Assembly: GCA_019915135.1 (NCBI GenBank)
Contig: JAHLMK010000004.1
Location: forward strand, 2,294,001 to 2,358,000
Source: Strobilurus pachycystidiatus
Lineage: Eukaryota > Basidiomycota > Agaricomycetes > Agaricales > Physalacriaceae
DNA length: 64,000 bases
Reading direction: 5' to 3'
Below the pieces are notes generated by a model, which did no database searches, was not told where the DNA came from, and saw nothing but the letters and a program-made list of their open reading frames with translations. The position numbers and the translations under genes are program-made. Each line of letters begins with the position of its first letter. Position 1 is the stretch's first letter. Positions 24,808 to 35,990 of the stretch are shown here, piece after piece.

Positions 24808-26022
24808 ATGCATCGGGAGGAAAGAGATCCGGCCGAGTTGTTCTGGGTGAAGTACCATTCTCATCTCGAACAACATGGATACCGCCTTCGACTTCGTTAT
24901 CATCCAGATTGGACTCCATCTTGGATACTCCCCGACGGCTCTGAAAGCCTAGAGCCTCGGAAGAATTTCGAAGATTGGCATGTACCTATGGTGGTTTGAC
25001 CTCTTTGACTGACTACCACTGTCTCTAACCACATATCTTCATAGAAAGTGCACAAACTACTTGACGCCACTCGAACTGCCGACGGGGCCCGTGTCGTTCT
25101 GAAGCAGACAGCTCGAGAGTCCAAGGAACTAAGGATGCTGCAAGACCTCTCCAAACCGGACCTTATCTCGCCATCCAACCACTGTGTCCCTCTCCTTGAC
25201 GTTATCACCCTTCCCGATGACGAGGAGTTGGTCTTGATGGTACTGCCCCATTTGCGAGTTTTCCACCTTCCTGCATTTCATTGTCGCTCCGAATTCATCG
25301 AATGCTTCCGCCAGGTCCTGGAGGTACTGCTTCTCTTGCTGTCAATTGTTGTAAATCTGATTGTTATAGGGCGTCAAATTCCTTCACGACCGGCATATTG
25401 CTCATGGGTACGTACGCGTGTCACTTCGACAGAGGGGACATCTTCTTACAAGGATTATAGCGATATTGGCACATTCAACATTCTCATGGATGCACGCGCT
25501 ATACTTTACGATGGATTTCACTTCGCAGACCTCTACAGTTGCGACGGTAAAGGACACCAGCTAAATTATCGGCCACGATGTGGTGTGAGCCCGGTAGCAT
25601 ATTATCTCATCGACTTCGAGACCGCCGCATATTATCCGGGACCACCGAAAGAAGCCGGAATACCTGTGTCGGCAATTAGGTCGCAGTGGCGCAATGCACC
25701 AGAATTGCGGAGAATGACGGTCGTGAATCCATTTAGATTGGACGTATTCAATATTGGAGAGACATTCTATGAGGAGTACTCGGTGAACGCCACTTAGTTT
25801 CCTTTGACGGGACTCGTCTGACGTGTCCGATTTCAGTTCTACAGTGACATGGAGGATATAGAACCGATTCTATCAGGGCTGAGATATTATCTTCCAGGTT
25901 TGCGAATGTCACTGGATGCGGCGCTGGAAGCGCTAGATGCCCTCGTCGCCTCTGGCGGGGAGGAATGGCTCAAACATGAGATTTTCTGGTCTATGAAGCG
26001 TTACATCGAAGCGGGGCGGTAA
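24808..26022 (+). CDS. Protein kinase-like fold protein (HGD / DFE variant)
   Basis: Kinase-like domain of a type common in Agaricomycetes. The start is MHREERDPAELFWVKYHSHL. A beta-strand lysine candidate lies in ARVVLKQTARES with a later KELRML. The catalytic loop, completed across two introns near 25370-25460, reads FLHDRHIAHGDIGTFNILMD: His-Gly-Asp replaces the usual HRD and the Asn is kept. The metal-binding motif is LIDFETA, so DFG is DFE. The C-lobe has WRNAPELRR in the place of an APE motif and PFRLDVFNIGETFYEE. The final exon resumes after GTGAAC...TTTCAG and ends KHEIFWSMKRYIEAGR. About 345 residues over five exons. Whether it phosphorylates anything is unclear given the altered motifs; a pseudokinase or small-molecule kinase is possible. 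Confidence 0.78.
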
Positions 26023-27195
26023 ATAACGAGTTCGGAAGTTCCCATGAATACAGCTTTCGGATGATTAGTAGATTGTTGTTTTAGTCATCAAATCGAACTA
26101 GCTCGCCATATTATACATTGCTCATGCTCTTATCGACGTGGGTCTTGGGTATCGGTCAATTGAATGGGATCTGAATGGGGCATGGTTCCGATGAATGCTC
26201 AGGAGACTTACGGGACCTCACAGCCATTGGCCGTTGTAGGTCCATAAGGGTGCTTGCGAGTTCGAACTCGTCACACGTAGTACACCCTGTCAATTGTCAA
26301 GTGGTGGGGGTCGATCCACAATTTTGAACTTCCACAACGTGCTGATGTCCGCGACGGAGGTGCTACAGCCTGAGGCAGACCGTACGTGCTGACATTGCAC
26401 GCTCATCTCTGAGTCAATGTCAGAGTCATGGCCCCACTGTCCGTGGCCGGACACGTTGTTAAAGACCCGCGCCAGGTACTTACTCTGAGCTGTAGAATAG
26501 AAGACAGATAATAGAGCACTCTCGCCCAAGGAGGACTAATTTGGACGCTTCTTGTGTCGATGTCAATCATAACACGAGGATCTTCAACAGCAGTCCGAAC
26601 GGGAAACACGTCTTGTTGTCTCCTTCGAGCTTGATGGAAATCAGGTCTTCTCTGCGGGTCCAAACGACTCAATCTTCAGCCCTGAACGATGAAGGACAGT
26701 CCAAACCAACCTGCTACCCGTGCAGGAAAGCTGAATGAGCTGTGTGGTGTCACTGCTGTTGATTCTTGAACGATCCGCGAAATGGGGCGTGCCGACAGAC
26801 ACACGCTGTCACTGCTCTGACTCTTGCAGTCCGAGTCGCGCTAGGGCTTCCAAAGCAGCGCGTGGCCAAAATCACCTGTCCTGCCCTCAGTCCTGGAGTG
26901 GCGCGCCGAAAGTTTTGCGTGTGTTGCACTGACTGCGGCCTTCACCAGAATGCCACTCAAACACACATCTTTGATTCGGGACAAGGACTTTTGGATTCAA
27001 GACGCCAGGCATGCGTACTTGTATCCTCGAACGGCCAAAAAGGAGATGTGAACAGGGTCTTATCAAGGATCATGACTCGCGACGCACGTGACTACAGCAA
27101 TAGTAGTAACACAAAGAAGTCATTCGCTGATCATGAACGGGCTTCGAGGCTAACATGTGTTCAAGAAGTCACCGAAACGCATTCATTTATCGATA
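26023..27195. other. Intergenic, no gene seen
   Basis: Downstream of the kinase-like gene. The longest frame (26766-27287, plus) has a composition unlike a protein and no splice or homology support. Confidence 0.4.
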
Positions 27196-28030
27196 TTGCG
27201 GTGGAGAGCAGTGATCATGATTCAGCGGCACTATATACTGCCAGTGGTGAACGTGGAACCCCGGCTTGCGATAGTGGCTGTCACTAGAGCCAATCGTAAG
27301 TGTCCCCAGCCCATCCGGGCACATGGATGAGACAGACCGAAATCAGCTCTGCATTGAATCGCACGAGTCACGTACTGCGTATCTGTAGTAGCGGTAGCCG
27401 AGGAAGGAAAAGAACTATGCCGACTCTAGCCTCGAGGGTTTGCCAGCCAGTTGGGCGCCTGTCTCTCGGAAGCGCCGGTATAATGCACCATTCTTGTGAT
27501 ATGTCGAGGAGCTGGCCGTCTGCTTTGGCGAGGACTCCGCCACCGTCGTAGGCCGCGATGTACTTCCGCCAGCCGATATGTGAGCTAAAGTATTGTCAGT
27601 CAAGATGAAGGGACAAAAGAAGCGGTCAACACCCACGAATGGCTGCCGCCATCCGAGACATCGCTGTGTACGACGAGGGATGGGATGGCGGTGGAGTCTG
27701 CAGAGCAGTGATATTAGTTCAGCGACACTGTATACTGCCAGTGGTAGACGTGGAACTCCGGCTTGGGATTCAAGTATAGTGGCTGCCACTGAAGCCTGAG
27801 CCTCCCCAGTTCAGCCGGACACATGGATTAGACGGACCTGAATGAGATATGCATTGAGGCTGTTGAGGTCGCACGAGTCACGTACTGCGTAGCGGTAGCC
27901 TGAGCAGGAAAAAGAACTATGCCGACTCTAGCCTCGAGGGTTTCCCAACCAGATGAACGCCTGTTCTTTGGAAGCGCCGCTATCTTGTGTCGGTGGCATT
28001 GAATTGATATGCCGAGGAGCGGGCGGTCTG
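27196..28030. repeat. Degenerate direct duplication (about 27196-27520 and 27693-28030)
   Basis: The first half contains GTGGAGAGCAGTGATCATGA, then TATACTGCCAGTGGTGAACG, CGCACGAGTCACGTACTGCG and GAACTATGCCGACTCTAGCC. The second half repeats these blocks in the same order about 500 bp later with scattered changes and small indels. The unit is about 320 bp with no coding potential that I can support. It may be an old tandem duplication or two decayed copies of a dispersed repeat. Confidence 0.6.
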
Positions 28031-28879
28031 GTGTGCCGAAGCAGACCCATCGCTCCGGATCCATAGAAATGCTTAGACGAGAATGGACGGCGCGACAAAT
28101 AATCGGAAGGCAGAGTGACCTCGAATCAGTTGGGCGTAAGTATCCAGCTGAAAGATGCAGATGGCCCTTGGAAGCGACAAGTGTGTGGCGCTCATTCGGG
28201 CACGATGCCGTAGATCAGAATCAGAGCCAGGGACAAGGGGACAATCAGCGCCGGCGCGTTCGAGGCGCAAGCCTCCCTAAGGCGACAGGTCCCAGAGGTA
28301 TATATATCATAAGTTTCAGATGGCGGGAATCAGTCCGGGTCAGGGAGCATAACATTGGTTGGGGAGGCATAAGATGCGCGCCCACGCTCAAGCTCAAGTC
28401 GGACCCGAGATAACTTAGTTATGCAGCGCTTCTGAGTAGGTCGCGTTCCATGAGGAGAGTCTGAGTAGTAGGTAGCAGTTGCGCTCATGTTGAGGTTTGC
28501 GAGAGTGATTAGAGACCAAAATTTGTGGTGATAGAGGCCGAACGAGTAGGACTCTTGAGTTAGAACTTAAGAGGAAGAATTGATCGCCACGATATTTGTC
28601 GTGTGGCAGTGCAGCAACGCCTTTGCCAAACAGGATCATCGACAGGACGCCTTGTCGCATCCTCCGCTCGCAACCACCAAACCGTCGGCATTCCTCAAGG
28701 TGAGCAAACCACGCCGGAGCTACGGGGAACGCGCTGGCAGGAAATCCGGGAGGAACGAGAGCCGGAGGAGCTGGATTGCGCTGGATGCAGAAATTTTGAC
28801 CGGATGGCCTGCGGCTCGATTCTCCTGGCACCTTTCGATCTGGACAGGACAGACTTGCTGACGCCTTGCAGACTCCCCC
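28031..28879. other. Upstream region of the uL23 gene
   Basis: No gene seen. The sequence just before the ATG (TTGCAGACTCCCCC at about 28865-28878) could be the end of an intron in the 5' UTR, common in fungal ribosomal protein genes. Confidence 0.4.
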
Positions 28880-29563
28880 ATGGCCGCAACAAAAGCATCG
28901 AAGGGCAAGGCCGCCGCCGGTGCGTAGCATCTCCGAGGAAGGAGAGAATGGAGGGGTATTGATTAGGGATTTGCAGGCAAGCCATCGCCAAAGGACACCA
29001 AGGCCAAGGCCGCGAAAAAAGCCGCCCTCCAGGGAGCGCACTCACACTCGAAGCGCAAGACACGCCTCTCGGTGTCCTTCCACCGCCCCAAGACCCTCCG
29101 CCTTGCCCGGGAGCCTAAATACCCGCGGAATTCTGTGCCCCATGCGCCCCGGATGGACCAGTTCCGGACGATTGTCTCGTGCGTGGAATGACTGCTGTGG
29201 GGAGGGCGTACTAACAGCGGTTATATCAGGCCACTGAACACTGAGTCTGCGATGAAGAAGATCGAGGAGCACAACACGCTCGTCTTCATCGTCGACATCC
29301 AGTCGAACAAGCGCCAGATCAAGGACGCGGTGAAGAAGCTGTACGATGTTGAGGCCGCCAAGGTCAACACTCTCATCCGGTACGTTGCGAACATCGAGGC
29401 AGGTTGTGTGGCGTATTTACGCGTTGATAGACCGGACGGCAAGAAGAAGGCGTATGTGCGGTTGACTTCGGACCACGATGCGCTCGATGTTGCGAACAAG
29501 GTAAAGCAGAATGCATTTGACTAACGAGTATGCTAATGGGCGCTGCAGATTGGCTTCATCTAA
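28880..29563 (+). CDS. rpl25: 60S ribosomal protein uL23 (L25/L23a)
   Basis: Large-subunit protein that binds 25S rRNA beside the polypeptide exit tunnel and is a docking site for the signal recognition particle and other factors. Five exons were read with clean GT-AG borders. The N-terminus is basic and Lys/Ala-rich ([14 protein letters not shown], then [15 protein letters not shown]). [20 protein letters not shown] and [16 protein letters not shown] come next. The globular domain is [20 protein letters not shown] and [20 protein letters not shown], then [16 protein letters not shown] and LDVANKIGFI at the stop. About 155 residues, as expected. The four-residue last coding exon (IGFI) sits after an intron of about 48 bp. 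It is a housekeeping anchor within an otherwise accessory region. Confidence 0.97.
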
Positions 29564-29866
29564 ATGTAGACAAGATGTATTACTTAGGTCTATAGTCTAT
29601 GTTATGCCCTTCCATGCCTTGCAATATTTTTTGTTTTGAGATTTCTGTTGTGGAATGAACGAAAATGATGCGAAAGTTGAAACGGGTTCCTTACGTAACA
29701 TCGAGGTAACCATTTGCCCCGCGTGATCCCACCTTTCACGGTTCCATCTCGTAACTTTCTCTGGCTTTCCTCGCCTCAATCCGCTCAACGTAGCACCGAC
29801 GCTCTTTCACCCTCTTTGGCCCACCATTGCCGCCCACTGTCCTGGCCAGACAGCCTCTAACAATCA
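29564..29866. other. Intergenic uL23 / mucin
   Basis: Holds the uL23 3' UTR and the mucin promoter; no feature stands out. Confidence 0.4.
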
Positions 29867-32800
29867 ATGCACATATATTCCTTTTTCCTAATCTTTGCCC
29901 TCCTCCTTGTCGCCCACGCCGAGCACGGTATTAATGCCTCCTCCCGACGCCTGAGCCGCGGCTTTGTCTCAGCCAAGCGGCACCAGGTCCACCGCGGTGC
30001 GCTTTTTCTGTGTCTGTCTCGCTGCAAAAACTGGGCTGACTTTCGTTTCAGACCTCTCCCTGGATCTCCCTGTCTCAATAGGCCCAGAAGGAGTAGGATT
30101 AGGATTAGGAGGCACCACCATCGTCCTCCCAGCAACGTCCATCGACCCGCCGGGCACGACTCAGTCGTCTTCTGCGACGACCACGAACACAGCGGCCTCC
30201 GCGACCTCGGACCCTACGACCAGCGACGCTGCCACATCCTCCTCCTCGGACTCGTCCGACTCGGTCACGTCCTCCGCCTCGTCCACCGACGCCGCCACTT
30301 CCAGCTCGGACTCGGTCACCAGCGCAAGCGACTCTGACTCCCAGACCTCGGCCTTTGATAGCGCCACATCATCCACAGATGCGGGATCGACTTCGGGGAC
30401 AGATGCTGCCACCACCTCAGATGCTGCTACCACGTCGGATGCCGCGACCACCACCGCTGCAACGTCGGATGCTGCCACCACGTCTGATGCCGTGACGACC
30501 ACATCAAGCGGCAACATTCTCAGCAGCATCATCTCCGATTTGTTCCCAACAACAACCACGGATGCCTCCACAAGCGCCTCGGATGCAGGTACCAGCTCCA
30601 CGGACGCCGCTACCACTACGTCTGAGGTGGTCACAGAGACTTCGGATGCCGCTACTAGCACTTCGGACGCAGCTGCCAGCACCTCGGACGCAGCTTCCAC
30701 CACTTCAGATGTGGCGACCGAGACCTCGGAGGCGCCCACCAGCACCTCTACACCCACTACATCGGATACTGCGGTCTCCTCGGATACCACCTCCGATGCG
30801 GCTTCGTCCACGTCCACAAACATCCTGAGCAGCATCATCTCAGGCATCTTGCCGACGACAACCTCTTCTTCGACTCCAGTCACCACAGATACTACCACCG
30901 ATGCTAGCACGTCCACGTCCACGGACATTCTGAGCAGCATTATCTCAAGCATCTTATCGCCAACGTCTTCTTCGACTGCGGTCATCTCGGATACCACCTC
31001 CGATGCTTCCACTCCCACGTCCACAGACATCCTGAGCAGTGTTCTCTCAAGCATCATTCCCGCATCTTCGACTTCAGCAAGTGCATCTCAGTCCCAGATC
31101 ACTGATCCCACCGTTTCATCGTCGACGTCTGATGCCCCTACGTCCAAGTCCGAGTCGTCTGCTCCCACGTCCACCACAGACATCCTGAGCAGTATCCTCT
31201 CGAGCATCATCCCCCCAGCATCGTCGAGTGCATCTGAGTCCCAGATCACTGATACTCCCGTTTCATCATCGACGTCTGATGCCCACACGTCCGCGTCGTC
31301 GACGGGTTCTGGAATCATCACGAGTATTCTGTCGAGCATTTTCAGCGTCTCGGAGACGAGCACCCCAAGTGGCTCAGTGTCTAGCGCTAGCGCCTCAGAG
31401 ACCTCCGTGTCTAGCGGCAGCGCGTCTGTCACTGCTAGTGAAACCTTCTCGCAGTCGGCGTCTGGAACTGTCTCGCAGTCGGCCTCTGAGGCCGTCTCTG
31501 GGACCGTCTCGCAGTCGGCGTCTGTGACCGTCTCGGGGACCGTATCGCAGTCGGCATCTGTGACTGTCTCGCAATCAGCGTCTGGGACTGTCTCGCAGTC
31601 GGCGTCTGGTACCGTCTCGCAATCAGCGTCTGGGACTGTCTCGCAGTCGGCGTCTGGTACCGTCTCGCAGTCGGCGTCTGGTACCGTCTCGCAGTCGGCG
31701 TCTGGGACTGTTTCGCAGTCGGCGTCTGGGACTGTTTCGCAGTCAGCGTCTGAGACTGTCTCGGTTACCGTCTCGCAGTCGGCGTCTGGGACCGTCTCGC
31801 AGTCGGCGTCTGGGACCGTTTCGCAGTCAGTGTCTGGTTCAGTTACTGCTTCTCAATCTGTCTCTGTGTCTGAGTCGGCTTCCGTGACTGGATCTGCTTC
31901 CGTGTCCGCATCTTCGTCTGTTATAATCAGTTTCCCCACAGGAACATCCTCAAAAACCAGCAGCTCAAGCGACACTTCCTTCGGCGTCAGCTCATCAAGC
32001 TCCAGCTCGACGACGCAGCAATGGTGGCAGACGAGCAGCGGCCTGGCCATCGCCTCCGTCACGTCAACCTCCCAATCGGACACCCTTACCAACCCGGACG
32101 CCGTCACCAAGACCGTCAGCGCGGATCCCACTGCTGCCACAACGTTCAGTGTGGCGGCCATCCCCACGGACCTGCCGTACAGGATCTATCCGCGCACAAC
32201 TTACACAGACGGCGCTGACCTGTCCAACTACACTTTCGTCAGTCTGCTCATGGATGATCATTATCCTTGGTCGTTCGTTGTCGATACCGCCGCCGCTGCC
32301 GACCAGCTCTTCACTTACACTCGCGAGCAGGCCATCGTCGCGCTTGGTGTTACCAGTAAGCATATTCCTTTTTGCACGGAATTTGTAGCTTAACAAGGGA
32401 ATGATAGCCTCTGGAGTCTTGCCGTATTCGCTGCAGGTGTACATCCCGGATACCTATAAGGATGCTTCGGACGTTGCTCAGCTGGGAACTCAAGTCCTCA
32501 TGTACATTCCTAGTGCGGATGTCGACACCCTTGCCGCTGAGCTCAAGGTGAAGACCTCTTTGTTCTACACTGGGGGCACGACCGCCGACGCCCAGACACT
32601 TGTCTCCCACGTCATGGCCTCTTCCTCGTTGTTGAGTGTCGCACCGCCCGCCGGAGATGGCTCCAACTCGACGACCTCGACCAGCGCAAGCACCGCATCG
32701 GGAGGGGCGTCCACGACGCGCCAGGACGCGATCATTGGCGTGACGACCGCGCTCGGCTCCATCGCCGTGCTCACCCTCTTGTACCTCATCTGGCGCACGA

Positions 32801-33087
32801 TCCAGCGCCGCAAGGAGCAGGCTCACCGGCGTCTGAGCGACCAGTCGGCTGGGATCCGTCCGCAGGGCCGCGAATTTGATCAGGACACGCTGGGCGGGCA
32901 GAGGCGGAGGAGTTTCTTCTACGCGGAGGACTCGCTGAGGGGCTTCCAGGGTGAGCCGGAGGAGTTTGCCCACCCCATGAGTGGTGCGCCGAGTGGTAGT
33001 GGACAGCCGGCGATGACACAGAGGCGACATGTTATGCCCAGCACGATCTCGCCTCCGATTTTGAGGGAGAGTAGCATGAACTGGTAA
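29867..33087 (+). CDS. Single-pass signalling mucin, Msb2-like
   Basis: Likely a cell-surface sensor. It begins with a signal peptide (MHIYSFFLIFALLLVAHAEHG). Exon 1 joins at a GTGCGC donor (about 30000) to a very long exon encoding about 600 residues of Ser/Thr/Ala-rich, presumably O-glycosylated sequence, including an octapeptide repeat block (SASGTVSQ). A compact domain follows: YTFVSLLMDDHYPWSFVVDT, QAIVALGVTSGVLPYSLQVY and LGTQVLMYIPSADVDTLAAE. This type of juxtamembrane domain is what I recall from fungal Msb2 mucins upstream of a MAP kinase. One membrane span (GVTTALGSIAVLTLLYLIW) leads to a basic stop-transfer (RTIQRRKEQAHRR) and a cytoplasmic tail of about 85 residues. Total length is near 1030 residues. 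The Msb2 assignment is by architecture and recalled motif, not by alignment. Confidence 0.8.
31440..31850 (+). repeat. 24-bp coding minisatellite in the mucin
   Basis: About fourteen units of a 24-bp repeat encode SASGTVSQ with few variants (SASVTVSQ, SASETVS). Units in the middle are nearly identical at DNA level (GTCTCGCAGTCGGCGTCTGG). Number of units probably varies among strains. Confidence 0.9.
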
Positions 33088-34297
33088 GGGGAGGGAGAGG
33101 TGAGATGATGAGAGACGGACCTTGCTGTCGTGTTGTTGTGGTTTGTGTTCCGCGGAAGAGTGTGTGTGCTCTCTCCGATTTCTTGTTTGCTGTGACTGTG
33201 CATATACCACTTACCCTTCCCACCCCACCTCTGACGTTCACTTTGGCCGGGCAGGTTCCATTTGGATATGAATACATCCATAATTTATAGTCATACTTAC
33301 TCAGTTTCTTCATCTTCCTTCTTGTTTTGCTCTGGGTCGTTGTGTGTGTCGAGGTTGTTTAAAATTTCACATGCAGGTCATGAAGTGGATTGCATTTGTA
33401 GATATCGGGGTTTTATCTTTTCATGTATCAAGAGAGAGAGAGGCTTCGAATCGGAATCCATTTTGGGCTTGCCGCTATATTGGGTGCGAGTCCGACTGCG
33501 GGTGTAAAGCGGATATTTCTGTGGCGCTGACCTTGGTAACCTCATTTTTGGTCGTTGTGAGGCTCTGACAGCTGACTCGGTCGAGACAAGACTCGGGCGT
33601 TCTCTGAATCGGCTGGTTGTTAGCTTGTGGTCCCAAGATGGAACAAGTCTCTTCTCGTTCGGGATAAATAAAAAATGCATGAGGTCCGTCACCAGATTTT
33701 ATTGTTCTCAATTCGGCGACGAGTTTGTTTCGCCGCGGCGCGCGATGGCGGTTTCCATTCCGTGGCTACAGCCTCCTGATGGCGGCGTTTCCTTTGCTCT
33801 CATAGATCACTTCGAGACGAGACGCGACGCGGTTATCGATATCGATTCCACAGCATGGCAGATACCCAATTATTCAGCTTGATCCCGCATGTTCCCCAAC
33901 CCGTGGATACTGATTTCGCTGTTAGAAGCGATCCCCGAGGCGTCGTTCCCAACCCGCCCCCCATAAACATCTTGCCTCATAGAGACCAAGCCCAAACGAT
34001 AAGGTTGATTGGATGAGCTTTTCGGCTTGGTGGCACGTGCCACTTTCCTCAACTTGACTCACTCATTGACTCGGAGAACGACTGTCATCGCTACTAGAGC
34101 CGGCTTTCCAGGATACTTACTCACTCACGGCCAGCAAATGCGTCACACATTGGGTGCAAAGACTAGAACAGTTGTAGCCCGCCCTCAAGACTGAAACTTT
34201 GTTTGGATAAGACTCCCGAGAACCTCGCATTGATAGTGGTAAATCAGCTACTTCTTCTGTGCCCATGTCTCAAATATCCTGTAGACCGTCTTGGTCT
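33088..34297. other. Intergenic, no gene seen
   Basis: Between the mucin stop and the D1 stop. Mucin 3' UTR is expected at the left; the rest contains only short frames. Confidence 0.45.
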
Positions 34298-35535
34298 TCA
34301 GTAGGGAGCACTCCGCCGTTTCTTTTTGTTCTTCTGGGAAGAAGCTTTCACTCTGATATCCCCCAGCTACACGACAGTCATTAACAGGCGCAAGGCGCAA
34401 ACTTTGGCGTCTACTTACCGTAAATTCCCTCATCAGCAAATCCTCAAAGTGGTCGGGTTGGGATGTTTCAGGCGTCTTCTTCTTTACTGGTACCGTTGAC
34501 CATTCCTCAGGTGTATTCTCGCTCAGTGATCCTTCCAGTTCGGGCTGTGTACATTGAATTTGGGATTGTGAATGCAAGCAGGCCTGGATGTACCAGTGGA
34601 ACACGCACCGTTTCATCATTCATTGCCGCCGCAAAGGAGCGATACGGGGGATCCTTGACAAGAGTTAATGACTACACAAGCATCAGTAAACTTGCTCGAT
34701 ACGCACAAGGGGAGCCCTCGGTGCTTGGCCCTCTGTCCTCGTGGAGCGAAGGCTTCCGTTCGTACTAGAACGGCTACCAACGGCTCCGCTAGTACCGCCG
34801 TTTAGTCCCTCGGGTGTCTGTACTGGTGGCAGACTCTATAGAATGGTTCAGTATGCTACAACGCAATTTTATCATGTGCCTCACCTTACGCTTCAAGCCT
34901 TTCCAGATTCTGAATACGGATTCGGGTTTTTCGGCTCTCTCTATAAATTTTTGACGAAGCCCATGGGCGGCCAGAGAAAGTTTGTCATATTCCTCCTCTG
35001 GAACCACGAAGATCGAGCCCGAATGGCTCCAGCGTTTTGTCGGGTACTGAGAGCTGATTGGAGACACTGCAAGTGCGACGACCCATGCACATTTACCATC
35101 CCGAGTTTCCCATGTCGGTGATGTCTCAACATGGTAGTATTTGGACAGGGCGGCTGCAGTGGTCTCCTTCAACCTGACGGGCACAGCATACTCACTCAGG
35201 AATTTGGGAAGGGTTCCCTGAGTGTGACCCTCAAACGTTCCCATTGCGAACACCCATGGGCGTTCTGGTCCTGTATAGTCTTTAGGGCATTGGCAGATTA
35301 TGACGGGTCTCTCTCGCAGGTTGCTCCGAAGGGCAGACGCAACATCCCGAACTGAAGTGGCCACTTCACTTTTCAGAGTGCGAATTGAATTCTGCATCGG
35401 AAGTGGGACCGAGCGGAATGTCTGGGAGTCCTCCAGCGACGTGAGGCATTCCAAGAAAAGGCTGTGATATGACATCAAAAGGGACTCTTTGGAGGAATAG
35501 ATATCCCCAGGTCGGGGAGTAACTTGAAGAGGCAT
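34298..35535 (-). CDS. Unrecognised family D protein, copy D1
   Basis: Not recognised. The ATG at 35535 opens a 240-residue first exon with motifs shared with D2: RPWVFAMGTFEGHTQGTLPKF, AWVVALAVSPISSQYPTKRW and EEEYDKLS. Four further small exons join in phase: SLPPVQTPEGLNGGTSG..., DPPYRSFAAAMNDET, PELEGSLSENTPEEWSTVPV..., and a last exon LGDIRVKASSQKNKKKRRSAPY. The C-terminal run KNKKKRR looks like a nuclear localisation signal. There is no signal peptide or membrane span. It is transcribed away from C1 across a 455-bp shared upstream region, the same head-to-head arrangement seen for C2/D2. The recurring partnership suggests linked function or co-regulation, but no activity is proposed. Confidence 0.72.
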
Positions 35536-35990
35536 GAGGGATGGGCGGGAAAATGGATGCTGTTGGGGCTTTTCGTATCAGCTCCGTACTCTTATATTCT
35601 ACATTCAGGCTCTAGGGTCTCTGGGAAGGTTTCTACGACGCTGTGTTTCCCCCTTGTTCATATCAGCTTCCCAATTGTTCTCAGTCACTGTTGATAAGAC
35701 ATTGAACAGTGATATTAACGGCAATGTAGTTACATTATTGTTCCCATTCCTCTCAGAACAAAAGAGATATCGTTTTGGCAACAAAGTCCTTTCTCAACCC
35801 GCGGTGAAGTCGCCACAATTATGCGTTTCCATACAACAACCGGGCATCAGCTACGAAGCCTGGGAATAATACGGCGGCGTTCCCATTTTGGGCAACAGTC
35901 TCAATTGTGCTGGCAACGTCATGTTGATTCGTCACCAAACTCTCACAGCGACATTCAAACGCAACAAGAGACTGCCCGACTAGCAGCGCA
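35536..35990. promoter_or_regulatory. Shared divergent promoter region D1/C1
   Basis: 455 bp between the start codons of D1 (-) and C1 (+). No other feature is seen. Comparable in size to the 512-bp C2/D2 region. Confidence 0.45.

Noticed and set aside
26766..27287. 173-codon plus-strand frame
   Set aside because: Low-quality composition, and its right end runs into the degenerate repeat; no homology cue.
30161..31057. 298-codon open frame on the minus strand opposite the mucin
   Set aside because: It is the reverse of the biased GCN/TCN Ser-Thr-Ala codons of the mucin; its Val/Ala/Glu-rich translation is a compositional shadow.
31430..31860. CRISPR-like regular repeats
   Set aside because: They are contiguous 24-bp coding repeats without spacers, in frame within a mucin exon of a eukaryote.
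32350..33210. 286-codon minus-strand frame opposite the mucin C-terminus
   Set aside because: It overlaps the membrane span and tail of the mucin, has no ATG-supported homology, and reads as low-quality arginine/histidine-rich sequence.
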